NCBI GenBank assembly: GCA_937885175.1
Contig: CAKZZO010000098.1
Span: 1 to 11,945, forward strand
Direction: 5' to 3'
Length of the DNA stretch: 11,945 nt
Source: an uncultured Treponema sp.
GTDB lineage: Bacteria > Spirochaetota > Spirochaetia > Treponematales > Treponemataceae
Below the pieces are notes generated by a model. It had not been told where the DNA came from and did not search any database. It saw only the letters and a list, made by a program, of their open reading frames with translations. Made by a program: the position numbers and the translations under genes. Shown here piece after piece: positions 1 to 6,215 of the stretch. The first letter of the stretch is position 1. Every line of letters begins with the position of its first letter.

Positions 1-383
1 CCGTAGCAGATATGCTGACAAAGATCCGCAATGCCGTTCAGGCTCGCCACGAAAAGGTAGATGTTCCTACATCTAAACTTAAGCTGGAAATCGTGAAGAT
101 CCTGAAGACAGAAGGATATATTAAGAATTTCAAGAAAGTGCAGGAAGAAAACAAATCAATCATCCGTATCTTCTTGAAGTATGATGATCAGAATGGTCCG
201 GTTATCCACGGAGTAGAAAAAATTTCTACGCCTGGTCGCCGCGTATACTCTGGTTATAAGGATTTGCCCCGTGTTTACAACGGTTACGGCACATTGATCG
301 TTTCTACATCTGTCGGTGTAACTACTGGCAAGAAAGCAAGCGAGAAGATGGTCGGTGGCGAACTGGTTTGCAAGGTTTGGTAA
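1..383 (+). CDS. rpsH: 30S ribosomal protein S8 (uS8), 5' end missing
   Basis: Ribosomal protein S8 binds the central domain of 16S rRNA early in 30S assembly; in E. coli it is also the translational repressor of the spc operon. The open frame runs in from the window edge: codons from position 3 read V-A-D before the Met at 12, matching the family N-terminus (D/P-V-A-D-M-L-T-x-I-R-N-A). The Met at 12 is therefore internal and the true start lies a few codons upstream. The C-terminal half shows the family pattern S-x-P-G-R-R-V-Y, then G-x-x-x-V-S-T-S-x-G-V and a terminal G-G-E-L-V-C-K-V-W. It is followed after 12 bp by rplF, with a perfect AGGAGG between them. Only a few N-terminal residues are missing. 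Confidence 0.97.
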   Translation, partial: VADMLTKIRNAVQARHEKVDVPTSKLKLEIVKILKTEGYIKNFKKVQEENKSIIRIFLKYDDQNGPVIHGVEKISTPGRRVYSGYKDLPRVYNGYGTLIVSTSVGVTTGKKASEKMVGGELVCKVW

Positions 384-395
384 TAGGAGGAAGAG

Positions 396-935
396 ATGTC
401 TAAAGTCGGAAAACTTCCTGTTGCTGTACCGGCAGGAGTAACAGTTACAACAGCGAACAACGTTATCACTGTAAAGGGACCGAAAGGCGAACTGAAACAG
501 GCTTATAGCGATGATGTTGCTGTTGAGTTTAAAGATGGGCAGATTACGGTAACACCAAAGTCTGAGACTAAGGCTGCTAATGCGGCTCATGGTCTGTATC
601 GCGCTTTGATTCACAATATGGTGACAGGCGTTACGACTGGTTTTACAAAATCTTTGATTATCACTGGTGTTGGTTATAGAGCAGAAGTGCAGGGCAAAAA
701 CCTTGTGATGAATTTGGGGTATTCTTCAGACTTCATCGCAATTATCCCTGAAGGCTTGACTGTTACAGCTGACGCTCAGGGTAAAATCACTATTACTGGC
801 GTAAGCAAACAACTGGTAGGTGAGTTCAGTGCTCAGATTCGCAAATTGCGTGCACCGGAGCCGTATAAGGGCAAGGGTATCCGCTATGAAACTGAAGTTA
901 TCAGACGCAAAGTTGGTAAGACCGGCGTTAAATAA
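396..935 (+). CDS. rplF: 50S ribosomal protein L6 (uL6)
   Basis: L6 is a two-domain 23S rRNA-binding protein near the factor-binding site of the large subunit. The 179-residue length is normal for bacteria. The protein starts MSKVGKLPVAVPAGV, close to the family start S-R-I-G-x-x-P-I-x-x-P. The second domain contains the conserved stretch L-x-x-x-G-V-G-Y-R-A (around residues 88-96). The C-terminus has the L6 signature P-E-P-Y-K-G-K-G-I-R-Y (about 155-165) followed by the basic end R-R-K-V-G-K-T. The start at 396 is supported by AGGAGG at 385-390, five bases upstream. It sits between rpsH and rplR exactly as in the standard spc operon. Confidence 0.98.
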   Translation: MSKVGKLPVAVPAGVTVTTANNVITVKGPKGELKQAYSDDVAVEFKDGQITVTPKSETKAANAAHGLYRALIHNMVTGVTTGFTKSLIITGVGYRAEVQGKNLVMNLGYSSDFIAIIPEGLTVTADAQGKITITGVSKQLVGEFSAQIRKLRAPEPYKGKGIRYETEVIRRKVGKTGVK

Positions 936-949
936 GGTGGTGTAGCAAT

Positions 950-1312
950 ATGTTGAAGAAACTGACTGAAAAAAATAGAAAGCGCCTGCATCGTAAGATT
1001 CACATTCGCAAGCGGATTTTCGGTACCGCGGAACGCCCGCGCATGACTGTAACCCGCAGCAATACGAATCTGTATGTTCAGGTTATCAATGACGATGAGG
1101 GTAAGACCCTGGCCGCCATTTCTACGATGGAAAAGGAATTTGCTGCACTTAAGCCGAATATCGACGGTGCAACAAAACTTGGTGAAGCTTTGGGAAAACG
1201 CCTGCAGGAAAAGAAGATTAAAACAGTAGTCTTCGACCGCAACGGTTATCTGTATCATGGTGTTGTCAAGGCCCTTGCAGACGCAACCCGCAAAGCCGGG
1301 ATTGAATTCTAG
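950..1312 (+). CDS. rplR: 50S ribosomal protein L18 (uL18)
   Basis: L18 binds 5S rRNA together with L5 and attaches it to the large subunit. At 120 residues it has the usual bacterial length. Visible family features are the very basic N-terminus (residues 1-30, rich in Arg, Lys and His), the R-P-R-M-x-V-x-R-S-N segment (about 29-38), then N-L-Y-V-Q-V-I-N-D-D and the C-terminal F-D-R-N-G-Y-x-Y-H-G-x-V-K-A-L-A-D-x-x-R-x-A-G block. The start at 950 follows AAGGTGG just after the rplF stop codon. Its position between rplF and rpsE is canonical. Confidence 0.98.
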   Translation: MLKKLTEKNRKRLHRKIHIRKRIFGTAERPRMTVTRSNTNLYVQVINDDEGKTLAAISTMEKEFAALKPNIDGATKLGEALGKRLQEKKIKTVVFDRNGYLYHGVVKALADATRKAGIEF

Positions 1313-1320
1313 GAGAGTCT

Positions 1321-1836
1321 ATGGAACGCCAGAATAAGTTTGATAAAGAAAGAGAACCGAAAGAGTTCATCGAAAAGCTGGTTAAGCTGAACCGTACATC
1401 TAAGACTGTAAAAGGCGGTCGTAGAATGTCTTTCTCAGCACTGACAGTTGTTGGTGACCAGAAGGGACGTGTCGGATACGGATTTGGTAAAGCAAATGAT
1501 GTTTCCGAGGCAATTAGAAAGAGTGTTGACAAGGCAAAGCGCAACCTCGTTATGGTGCCCGTTAAGAACGGAACTTTGCCCCATGAGATGATTGGCAAGT
1601 ACAAGAGTTCAGCAATTCTGCTGAAGCCGGCTTGTCCTGGTACTGGTATCATCGCTGGTGGTCCGGTTCGTGCAATTATGGACGCAATCGGAGCAACTGA
1701 TGTTATTTCTAAGTCACAGGGCTCACGCTCATCAGTCAACGTTGTTCGCGCAACATTCGATGCCCTTGCGAACCTTATGGACGCAAAGGCAGTTGCATCT
1801 AACAGAGGTAAGTCTCTGCAGGATATGTGGGGTTGA
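1321..1836 (+). CDS. rpsE: 30S ribosomal protein S5 (uS5)
   Basis: S5 lies at the mRNA entry side of the 30S subunit, influences decoding accuracy, and forms part of the spectinomycin site. The 171-residue product has the N-terminal S5 domain with L-N-R-T-S-K-T-V-K-G-G-R (about residues 23-34). The Ser and Lys residues of this loop that are altered in E. coli spectinomycin-resistant mutants are wild-type-like here. The central P-G-T-G-I-I-A-G-G-x-V-R (about 106-117) and the C-terminal R-G-K-S-L-x-D-M are also typical. The ribosome-binding sequence GGAGAG directly follows the rplR stop. The stop codon lies two bases before the rpmD start, so the two are probably translationally coupled. Confidence 0.98.
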   Translation: MERQNKFDKEREPKEFIEKLVKLNRTSKTVKGGRRMSFSALTVVGDQKGRVGYGFGKANDVSEAIRKSVDKAKRNLVMVPVKNGTLPHEMIGKYKSSAILLKPACPGTGIIAGGPVRAIMDAIGATDVISKSQGSRSSVNVVRATFDALANLMDAKAVASNRGKSLQDMWG

Positions 1837-1838
1837 TC

Positions 1839-2024
1839 ATGGCTAAGAAACTCAAGATTACTCTTAAGAGAAGCGTAATTGGTCAGAAGCCTGCTAAAAA
1901 GGCTACTGTCCGCAGTCTTGGTCTGAAAAAGATCAATTCTTCAGTAGTACAGGAAGATAATCCCTGCGTTCGTGGCATGGTTGCTTCTGTTTCACACTTG
2001 GTTGAAGTTGAGGAGACAAAATAA
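1839..2024 (+). CDS. rpmD: 50S ribosomal protein L30 (uL30)
   Basis: L30 is a small large-subunit protein present in most but not all bacteria. The 61-residue product begins MAKKLKITLKRS and carries the family pattern L-K-R-S-x-I-G-x-x-x-x-x-K-A-T-V-R-S-L-G-L-K-K-I, followed by a V-x-E-D-N-P-x-V-R-G-M segment. I chose the Met at 1839 rather than an in-frame Met at 1827, because 1839 gives the normal N-terminus and starts two bases after rpsE ends, with GGGG just upstream. The stop codon TAA shares one base with the ATG of rplO. Confidence 0.96.
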   Translation: MAKKLKITLKRSVIGQKPAKKATVRSLGLKKINSSVVQEDNPCVRGMVASVSHLVEVEETK

Positions 2025-2527
2025 TGGCAGATTTCGTACTGAGCGCACCTCAGGGTGCCAATAAGAAAAAGCGCATTGTAGGTCGTGGCTCATCATCAGG
2101 TCGTGGTACTACAGCAGGCAAGGGAAACAAGGGACAGCAGTCTCGCTCTGGCGGTAAGACATATATCGGTTTTGAAGGCGGTCAGATGCCTTTGTATCGC
2201 CGTATTGCTCACCGCGGTTTCTCAAACTATCCTTTCAAGAAGGAATTCGTTACTGTAAACGTAAAGTTGCTGGAAGAAAAATTCAACGATGGCGATACGG
2301 TAAACAAAGAATCTCTGATTGCAAAGGGATTGCTTGATTCTGCTGATAAGCTGGTAAAGATTCTGGCTGACGGCGAACTGACAAAAAAATTGACGGTAGA
2401 AGTGGACAAGGTTTCTGCATCTGCAAAGGCTAAAATTGAAAAGGCCGGCGGTTCCGTAAAGGTCGCTGAAAATGCTGATACAAAAGTCGAGGCTGCAAAA
2501 AAATCTACCAAAAAAGAAGAAAAGTAA
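2024..2527 (+). CDS. rplO: 50S ribosomal protein L15 (uL15) with Lys-rich C-terminal tail
   Basis: L15 is a late-assembling 23S rRNA-binding protein with a long Gly/Arg-rich N-terminal extension threaded through rRNA. Here residues 19-45 form that extension (G-R-G-S-S-S-G-R-G-T-T-A-G-K-G-x-K-G-Q), followed by the G-F-E-G-G-Q-M-P-L-Y-R-R motif (49-60). The core ends with A-G-G-S-V-K-V near residue 147. About 20 more residues rich in Lys, Ala and Glu follow, so the 167-residue product is longer than the roughly 145 typical of E. coli L15. GAGGAG at 2010-2015 serves the start, which overlaps the rpmD stop by one base. It precedes secY, as is usual. Confidence 0.97.
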   Translation: MADFVLSAPQGANKKKRIVGRGSSSGRGTTAGKGNKGQQSRSGGKTYIGFEGGQMPLYRRIAHRGFSNYPFKKEFVTVNVKLLEEKFNDGDTVNKESLIAKGLLDSADKLVKILADGELTKKLTVEVDKVSASAKAKIEKAGGSVKVAENADTKVEAAKKSTKKEEK

Positions 2528-2542
2528 GCGGCGGAGACACAC

Positions 2543-3883
2543 ATGGCAAATAATCCGATTGTAAATATGTTCAGAATTAAAGAATTGCGCAGTCGCCTTT
2601 TCTTTACTTTTGTAATCTTAGCTGTTTTCCGTCTGGGATGTGTGCTGACAATTCCGGGTGTTGATGCAGGAGTCCTTGTTGACTATTTTAGGGATTTGGC
2701 ATCAAAAAACAGAAACGCATTTGCGAGTTATATGGACTTCTTTGCCGGTGGTGCATTCTCTAACTTTTCTGTGTTCATGTTGGGTGTTATGCCTTACATT
2801 TCAACACAGATTATCTTGCAGCTTGCGCTGATTATTTTTCCGTCTCTCAAACGCATTGCGCAAGAGGACGGCGGTCAGCGTAAGGTTGCGGCTTGGACGA
2901 GAATCGGGACAGTCTTTGTCTGTCTGATTCAGTCTTTTGCTGTAACAGTGTATGCGTACAGTATTCCAGGTGCAGTTGTACTTGAAAACGGTATCGCATT
3001 CAGACTGCTTGCAATGCTCACGGTAACAACGGGTGCAATGATTACGGTGTGGTTGGGTGACCAGATTACGGCACATGGTATCGGAAACGGAATTTCAATT
3101 TTGATTTTTGCTGGTATCGTTGCTCGTCTGCCCCATGCGGTTGTGGAACTGTATGAAAAGGTTTCGGGACCGAGCCCGGAAATCAATCCGGTGTTCTTGA
3201 TTGTCGTACTGATTATGTTTGTTGCAGTCATCGCTTTTGTTGTATATGAGCAGCAGGGCGTTCGCAAGATTCCGGTCAACTATGCAAAGCGTGTTGTTGG
3301 CCGCAAGATGTACGGCGGACAGAATACTTACATTCCGTTCAAAATCAATCCGTCGGGAGTTATTCCGGTCATTTTTGCTTCGTCATTCTTGACTTTCCCG
3401 CTCCAGATTGTTTCAAGTCTTGGTAACAGTCAGAATTCTGCACGTTGGATTGCTCGTCTTTCTGCAATCCTTACGCCGACAGGATGGTGGTACAATATTT
3501 TGCTGGTGCTCCTGATTATTTTCTTTGCATACTTCTACACACAGGTAACCCTGAACCCCACAGAAATCGCAAAGAACATAAGAGAGAATGGCGGAACCAT
3601 TCCGGGAATTCGTACCGACAAAACAGAAGAATATATGCAGAAGGTTTTAAACCGTCTCGTATTGCCGGGTTCCTTGTATCTTGCTGCAATTGCAGTATTG
3701 CCGACAATTATCCAGAATCTATTTGGATTCCCCCAGTCGATTTCAATGTTGATGGGCGGTACTTCACTCTTGATTTTGGTTGGTGTTGACTTGGATACGA
3801 TGAGCCAGATTGAAGCCTTGCTTAAGATGCACCACTCAGAGGGGCTTGTTAAGAGAGGCAAACTGCGGTCAAGAAATCTTTAG
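2543..3883 (+). CDS. secY: Protein translocase subunit SecY
   Basis: SecY is the channel-forming subunit of the SecYEG translocon in the inner membrane. The 446-residue length and hydrophobic profile fit ten transmembrane helices; the first lies around residues 18-38, and the plug region plus helix 2 around 64-98. Conserved marks include G-G-x-F-S-x-x-S-V-F-x-L-G-V-M-P-Y-I-S (about 69-87), the cytoplasmic loop R-K-I-P-V-x-Y-A-K-R (241-250), and the P-G-I-R motif at 354-357. That arginine corresponds to the SecA-coupling Arg of the C5 loop in E. coli. The gene follows rplO by 15 bp with CGGAG upstream of ATG. No adk, map or infA follows, unlike in Bacillus-type operons. Confidence 0.98.
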   Translation: MANNPIVNMFRIKELRSRLFFTFVILAVFRLGCVLTIPGVDAGVLVDYFRDLASKNRNAFASYMDFFAGGAFSNFSVFMLGVMPYISTQIILQLALIIFPSLKRIAQEDGGQRKVAAWTRIGTVFVCLIQSFAVTVYAYSIPGAVVLENGIAFRLLAMLTVTTGAMITVWLGDQITAHGIGNGISILIFAGIVARLPHAVVELYEKVSGPSPEINPVFLIVVLIMFVAVIAFVVYEQQGVRKIPVNYAKRVVGRKMYGGQNTYIPFKINPSGVIPVIFASSFLTFPLQIVSSLGNSQNSARWIARLSAILTPTGWWYNILLVLLIIFFAYFYTQVTLNPTEIAKNIRENGGTIPGIRTDKTEEYMQKVLNRLVLPGSLYLAAIAVLPTIIQNLFGFPQSISMLMGGTSLLILVGVDLDTMSQIEALLKMHHSEGLVKRGKLRSRNL

Positions 3884-3902
3884 GCTAATCTAGATATGCA
3901 AT

Positions 3903-3937
3903 AATTTGCGCGAATTAGTGCTAAATTCGCGCAAATT
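3903..3937. promoter_or_regulatory. Perfect 14-bp inverted repeat after secY
   Basis: AATTTGCGCGAATT (3903-3916) is exactly complementary to AATTCGCGCAAATT (3924-3937), with a 7-base spacer. As RNA it makes a stable hairpin 19 bases after the secY stop. It lacks an immediate U-run, so it is not a textbook intrinsic terminator. It could protect the 3' end of the spc message, terminate weakly together with the T-containing hairpin just downstream, or be a protein-binding palindrome in DNA. Confidence 0.7.
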
Positions 3938-3993
3938 GTGTCTAAATTTCTTAGATTTTCCGACTGTAGCAGTAGAATAAGTTTGGGAATTTA

Positions 3994-4002
3994 TGCTATA
4001 TT
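3994..4002 (+). promoter_or_regulatory. Candidate extended -10 promoter for the alpha operon
   Basis: TGCTATATT matches the extended -10 form (TG-N-TATAAT, one mismatch) in the AT-rich gap, about 78 bases before the rpmJ start. No convincing -35 hexamer is found 16-18 bases upstream, which is tolerable for extended -10 promoters. It would let rpmJ to rplQ be transcribed independently of the spc operon. The call rests on sequence match alone. Confidence 0.4.
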
Positions 4003-4079
4003 TTTAGAACGTTGAATTGTAATTCATTGCGAATTGCCATGATTCAGCGAAAAAAGCATATGTTCCTAGGGGGACTTTT

Positions 4080-4193
4080 ATGAAAGTACGAACCAGCGTA
4101 AAGCCCATTTGCGACAAGTGCAAGGTAATTAAGCGCAATGGTATTGTCCGTATCATTTGCACTAACCCAAAGCATAAGCAGAAGCAGGGTTGA
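4080..4193 (+). CDS. rpmJ: 50S ribosomal protein L36 (bL36), zinc-binding form
   Basis: L36 is the smallest large-subunit protein and helps fold 23S rRNA near the L7/L12 stalk base. This 37-residue ORF reads MKVRTSVKPICDKCK at its start and ends N-P-K-H-K-Q-K-Q-G. It retains all four zinc ligands of the C+ form of L36: Cys11, Cys14, Cys27 and His32. Its length is exactly typical. AGGGGGA at 4068-4074 is well placed for the ATG at 4080. The stop overlaps the GAGGAG ribosome-binding site of rpsM, and the next start is 10 bp on. The rpmJ-rpsM-rpsK order is the standard head of the alpha operon. Confidence 0.97.
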   Translation: MKVRTSVKPICDKCKVIKRNGIVRIICTNPKHKQKQG

Positions 4194-4203
4194 GGAGTAA
4201 CAG

Positions 4204-4575
4204 ATGGCTCGAATTGCGGGAGTTGACCTCCCTAATAAGCATGTTGTCGTTGCATTGACCTATATCTATGGTATCGGTCGTTCAGCAGCAAAAGCGATTT
4301 GTGAAAAAACCAATATTGATCCTCAGAAGATGATGAATGACTTGGATCAGGATGAACAGGCTAAGCTTCGTGCTCTGATTGATGCAGAGTACAAGGTTGA
4401 AGGTCGTCTTCGTTCAGAAATTGGTCTTAACATTAAGCGCCTGATGGATATTGGTTGCTATCGTGGCCTTCGCCATCGCAAAGGTTTGCCCGTTCGTGGT
4501 CAGCGCACACGCACTAACTCACGTACTCGCAAAGGTAAAAAGAAGACGGTTGCAAACAAGAAGAAGGCTGTCTGA
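4204..4575 (+). CDS. rpsM: 30S ribosomal protein S13 (uS13)
   Basis: S13 sits in the head of the 30S subunit and contacts the large subunit and P-site tRNA. The 123-residue product begins MARIAGVDLPNKHVVVALT and contains the helix-hairpin-helix type segment Y-I-Y-G-I-G-R-S-A-A-K (about 20-30). It also has the strongly conserved I-K-R-L-M-D-I-G-C-Y-R-G-L-R-H-R (about 78-93) and the basic end L-P-V-R-G-Q-R-T-R-T-N-S-R-T-R-K-G. GAGGAG at 4192-4197 is correctly spaced before the ATG. In E. coli this position is the alpha-operon leader target of S4; I did not find that pseudoknot here. Confidence 0.98.
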   Translation: MARIAGVDLPNKHVVVALTYIYGIGRSAAKAICEKTNIDPQKMMNDLDQDEQAKLRALIDAEYKVEGRLRSEIGLNIKRLMDIGCYRGLRHRKGLPVRGQRTRTNSRTRKGKKKTVANKKKAV

Positions 4576-4596
4576 TAGGCGGGGGATGTAAGGTAA

Positions 4597-4980
4597 ATGG
4601 CAAATACTACAAAGAAACGAAAGGAAAAGAAGAGCGTCTACGAAGGCAATGTGTACATTCAGGCAACGTTCAACAATACTATCGTAACAATTACAGACTT
4701 GAAGGGAAATGCGCTTTCTTGGGCTTCTTCGGGTGGACTGGGCTTCCGTGGAGCAAAAAAATCTACTCCCTTTGCCGCACAGACTGTTGCAGAAACAGCT
4801 GTTCAGAAGGCAGTGAGTTACGGTCTGCGTGAAGTACACGTATTCGTAAAGGGACCGGGTGTCGGCCGCGAAAATGCAGTCCGCGCTTTGGGAACTTTGG
4901 GACTCAAGGTAAAGTCAATTTCTGACGTTACACCGATTCCTCACAACGGATGCCGCCCGCGTAAGACACGCCGTATGTAA
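4597..4980 (+). CDS. rpsK: 30S ribosomal protein S11 (uS11)
   Basis: S11 lies on the platform of the 30S subunit and lines the mRNA exit path near the Shine-Dalgarno helix. The 127-residue product shows the family landmarks: I-Q-A-T-F-N-N-T-I-V-T-I-T-D (about 22-35), W-A-S-S-G-G-L-G-F-R-G-A-K-K-S-T-P-F-A-A-Q (42-62), K-G-P-G-V-G-R-E-N-A-V-R-A-L (84-97), and the C-terminal P-I-P-H-N-G-C-R-P-R-K-T-R-R. The translation start region is unusual: the purine run AGGCGGGGGA at 4577-4586 ends 10 bases before the ATG, while a closer TAAGG leaves only three bases. An ATG-TAA pair lies between them. Confidence 0.98.
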   Translation: MANTTKKRKEKKSVYEGNVYIQATFNNTIVTITDLKGNALSWASSGGLGFRGAKKSTPFAAQTVAETAVQKAVSYGLREVHVFVKGPGVGRENAVRALGTLGLKVKSISDVTPIPHNGCRPRKTRRM

Positions 4981-5153
4981 AAGACGAACATTTGACAGCC
5001 TTTTTTTTGCTGTCATTTGTTCAAGTGGCCGGATAGTCTGGCACAGTCCGCCTAAACCGCAGCGGATTGTTGGAAATCTGGCAGAATTATCTGCCTGCAT
5101 AGTATTACAAAAATGGCTCGTGGTTGAGCTCTATTTTATACAAAGGAGTTCAG
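4981..5153. other. rpsK-rpoA intergenic region with hairpin cluster
   Basis: This 173-bp gap lies where rpsD (S4) is found in many bacteria; no trace of an S4 reading frame is visible. It contains three inverted repeats in succession: 4986-5022 with eight T's in the loop, 5047-5066 (TCCGC/GCGGA, 10-base loop) and 5080-5095 (GGCAGA/TCTGCC around an ATTA loop). A four-codon micro-ORF (M-A-R-G-stop, 5113-5127) follows, then AAGGAG (5143-5148) for rpoA. No tRNA-like fold and no clear promoter was found. Confidence 0.75.
4986..5022 (+). promoter_or_regulatory. Hairpin with poly-U loop after rpsK
   Basis: GAACA-TT-TGACAGC (4986-4999) pairs with GCTGTCA-TT-TGTTC (5009-5022): twelve Watson-Crick pairs interrupted by a 2x2 T/T internal loop. 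The apical loop is a C followed by eight T's. It starts five bases after the rpsK stop. The U-run is inside the loop rather than after the stem, so it should not act as a normal intrinsic terminator. A processing, pausing or protein-binding role is possible. Confidence 0.6.
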
Positions 5154-6215
5154 ATGGCTCGCAAAAATCTGCTAAAAGGTTTTAAGAAACCAAAAGGCAT
5201 TACATTTGAACATCTGGAAACGAATCCGGATTACGGTAAGTTTACGGCATATCCTTTTGAACATGGATTTGGTACAACGATTGGAAATACCCTTCGTCGT
5301 GTACTGCTTTCATCTATTCAGGGATTTGCGGTTTCATCAGTTCGGATTACTTCATATGATGCTGACGGTGTACCTCATGTAATTTCCAGTGAGTTTGAAA
5401 CAATTCCGAATGTTTCAGAAGATACGCTGGAAATCTTGAATAGCTTGAAACAGATTCGCGTGCGTCTTCCTGGCGATACAGAGCAAGATACTCTTCTTTA
5501 TGAATTCAAAGGTCCTGGCACGGTAAAAAGCGATGACTTTGAAAAAGAAGGACAACTTGAAGTATTTACAAAAGATGTGCCAGTCTTCACTATGATGGAT
5601 GGTGCTCATCTTGAAATTGAAGTTCAGGTTGACCTGGGAAGAGGTTATGTTCCGGCAGAAGTGAATGAGCATTATATCGAAGTTGTTGGTACAATTCCGA
5701 TGGATGCGATTTTCTCTCCTGTTCGCAAGGTGAAGTTCGCTATTGAACCTTGTCGTGTTGGTCAGCGCAATGACTACGACAAGCTTATTCTTGAGATTTG
5801 GACCGATGGTACTATCGCTCCTGAAGATGCATTGGCAGAAGCGGCAAAGATTGCAAAAGATCACTTCTCAATCTTTGTGAACTTTAACGACAATGATGTT
5901 TTTAGTGGTGATGATGTTGATGAAGGTGACGAGAGAATCAGTGCCTTGCTCCGTACGCCTGTTGAGGAATTGGAACTTTCAGTTCGTTCATCAAACTGCC
6001 TGAAGAACGCAAATATTCGCACAATCGGCGAATTAACCAAAAAGACAGAGGATGACATTGCCAAAACTCGTAATTTTGGTAAGAAGAGTCTGACTGAGAT
6101 TAAGGAAAAACTCCAGGAATGGAACTTGACGCTCGGTATGACGGACTACAGTCACCTGAAAAACGCTGTCAATTTAACTAAGCCAAAGCAGAAGGAAGAA
6201 TCAGATGAATCATAG
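5154..6215 (+). CDS. rpoA: DNA-directed RNA polymerase subunit alpha
   Basis: The alpha subunit dimerises to start RNA polymerase assembly and, through its C-terminal domain, contacts UP elements and activators. The 353-residue protein has the N-terminal domain up to about residue 240, with the dimer motif H-G-F-G-T-T-I-G-N-T-L-R-R-V-L-L-S-S (37-54). An acidic linker follows (about 245-260, rich in Asp and Glu), then the C-terminal domain. In that domain V-R-S-S-N-C-L-K (277-284) and G-K-K-S-L (309-313) preserve the DNA-contact residues; Arg278 corresponds to E. coli Arg265. I chose ATG at 5154 (MARKNLLKG) because AAGGAG lies at 5143-5148; an in-frame TTG at 5124 has no such site. The 3' end overlaps rplQ by 11 bp. 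Confidence 0.98.
   Translation: MARKNLLKGFKKPKGITFEHLETNPDYGKFTAYPFEHGFGTTIGNTLRRVLLSSIQGFAVSSVRITSYDADGVPHVISSEFETIPNVSEDTLEILNSLKQIRVRLPGDTEQDTLLYEFKGPGTVKSDDFEKEGQLEVFTKDVPVFTMMDGAHLEIEVQVDLGRGYVPAEVNEHYIEVVGTIPMDAIFSPVRKVKFAIEPCRVGQRNDYDKLILEIWTDGTIAPEDALAEAAKIAKDHFSIFVNFNDNDVFSGDDVDEGDERISALLRTPVEELELSVRSSNCLKNANIRTIGELTKKTEDDIAKTRNFGKKSLTEIKEKLQEWNLTLGMTDYSHLKNAVNLTKPKQKEESDES

Larger units (their letters stand above)
3884..4079. other. secY-rpmJ intergenic region
   Basis: This 196-bp AT-rich gap is the only substantial break between the spc genes and the alpha operon genes. From left to right it holds a perfect 14-bp inverted repeat (3903-3937), a small TCTAA/TTAGA hairpin followed by four T's (3941-3959), and an extended -10 element (3994-4002). 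A second weak hairpin lies at 4019-4037 (GTAATTC against GAATTGC). The AGGGGGA ribosome-binding sequence for rpmJ is at 4068-4074. I see no coding sequence in it. Confidence 0.8.

Noticed and set aside
1827..1838. Earlier in-frame ATG for rpmD at 1827
   Set aside because: It lies inside rpsE and adds four residues not seen in L30; the ATG at 1839 fits the family.
2222..2544. Two minus-strand frames opposite rplO
   Set aside because: Both are low-complexity reflections of Lys-rich L15 coding sequence and have no supporting signals.
5124..5153. Longer rpoA reading frame starting at TTG 5124
   Set aside because: It adds ten residues unlike the family start and has no ribosome-binding site; ATG at 5154 has AAGGAG and gives the normal N-terminus.
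4981..5153. Possible tRNA or rpsD remnant in the rpsK-rpoA gap
   Set aside because: The hairpins do not form a cloverleaf, there is no TTCRA-type T-arm, and no frame resembles S4.
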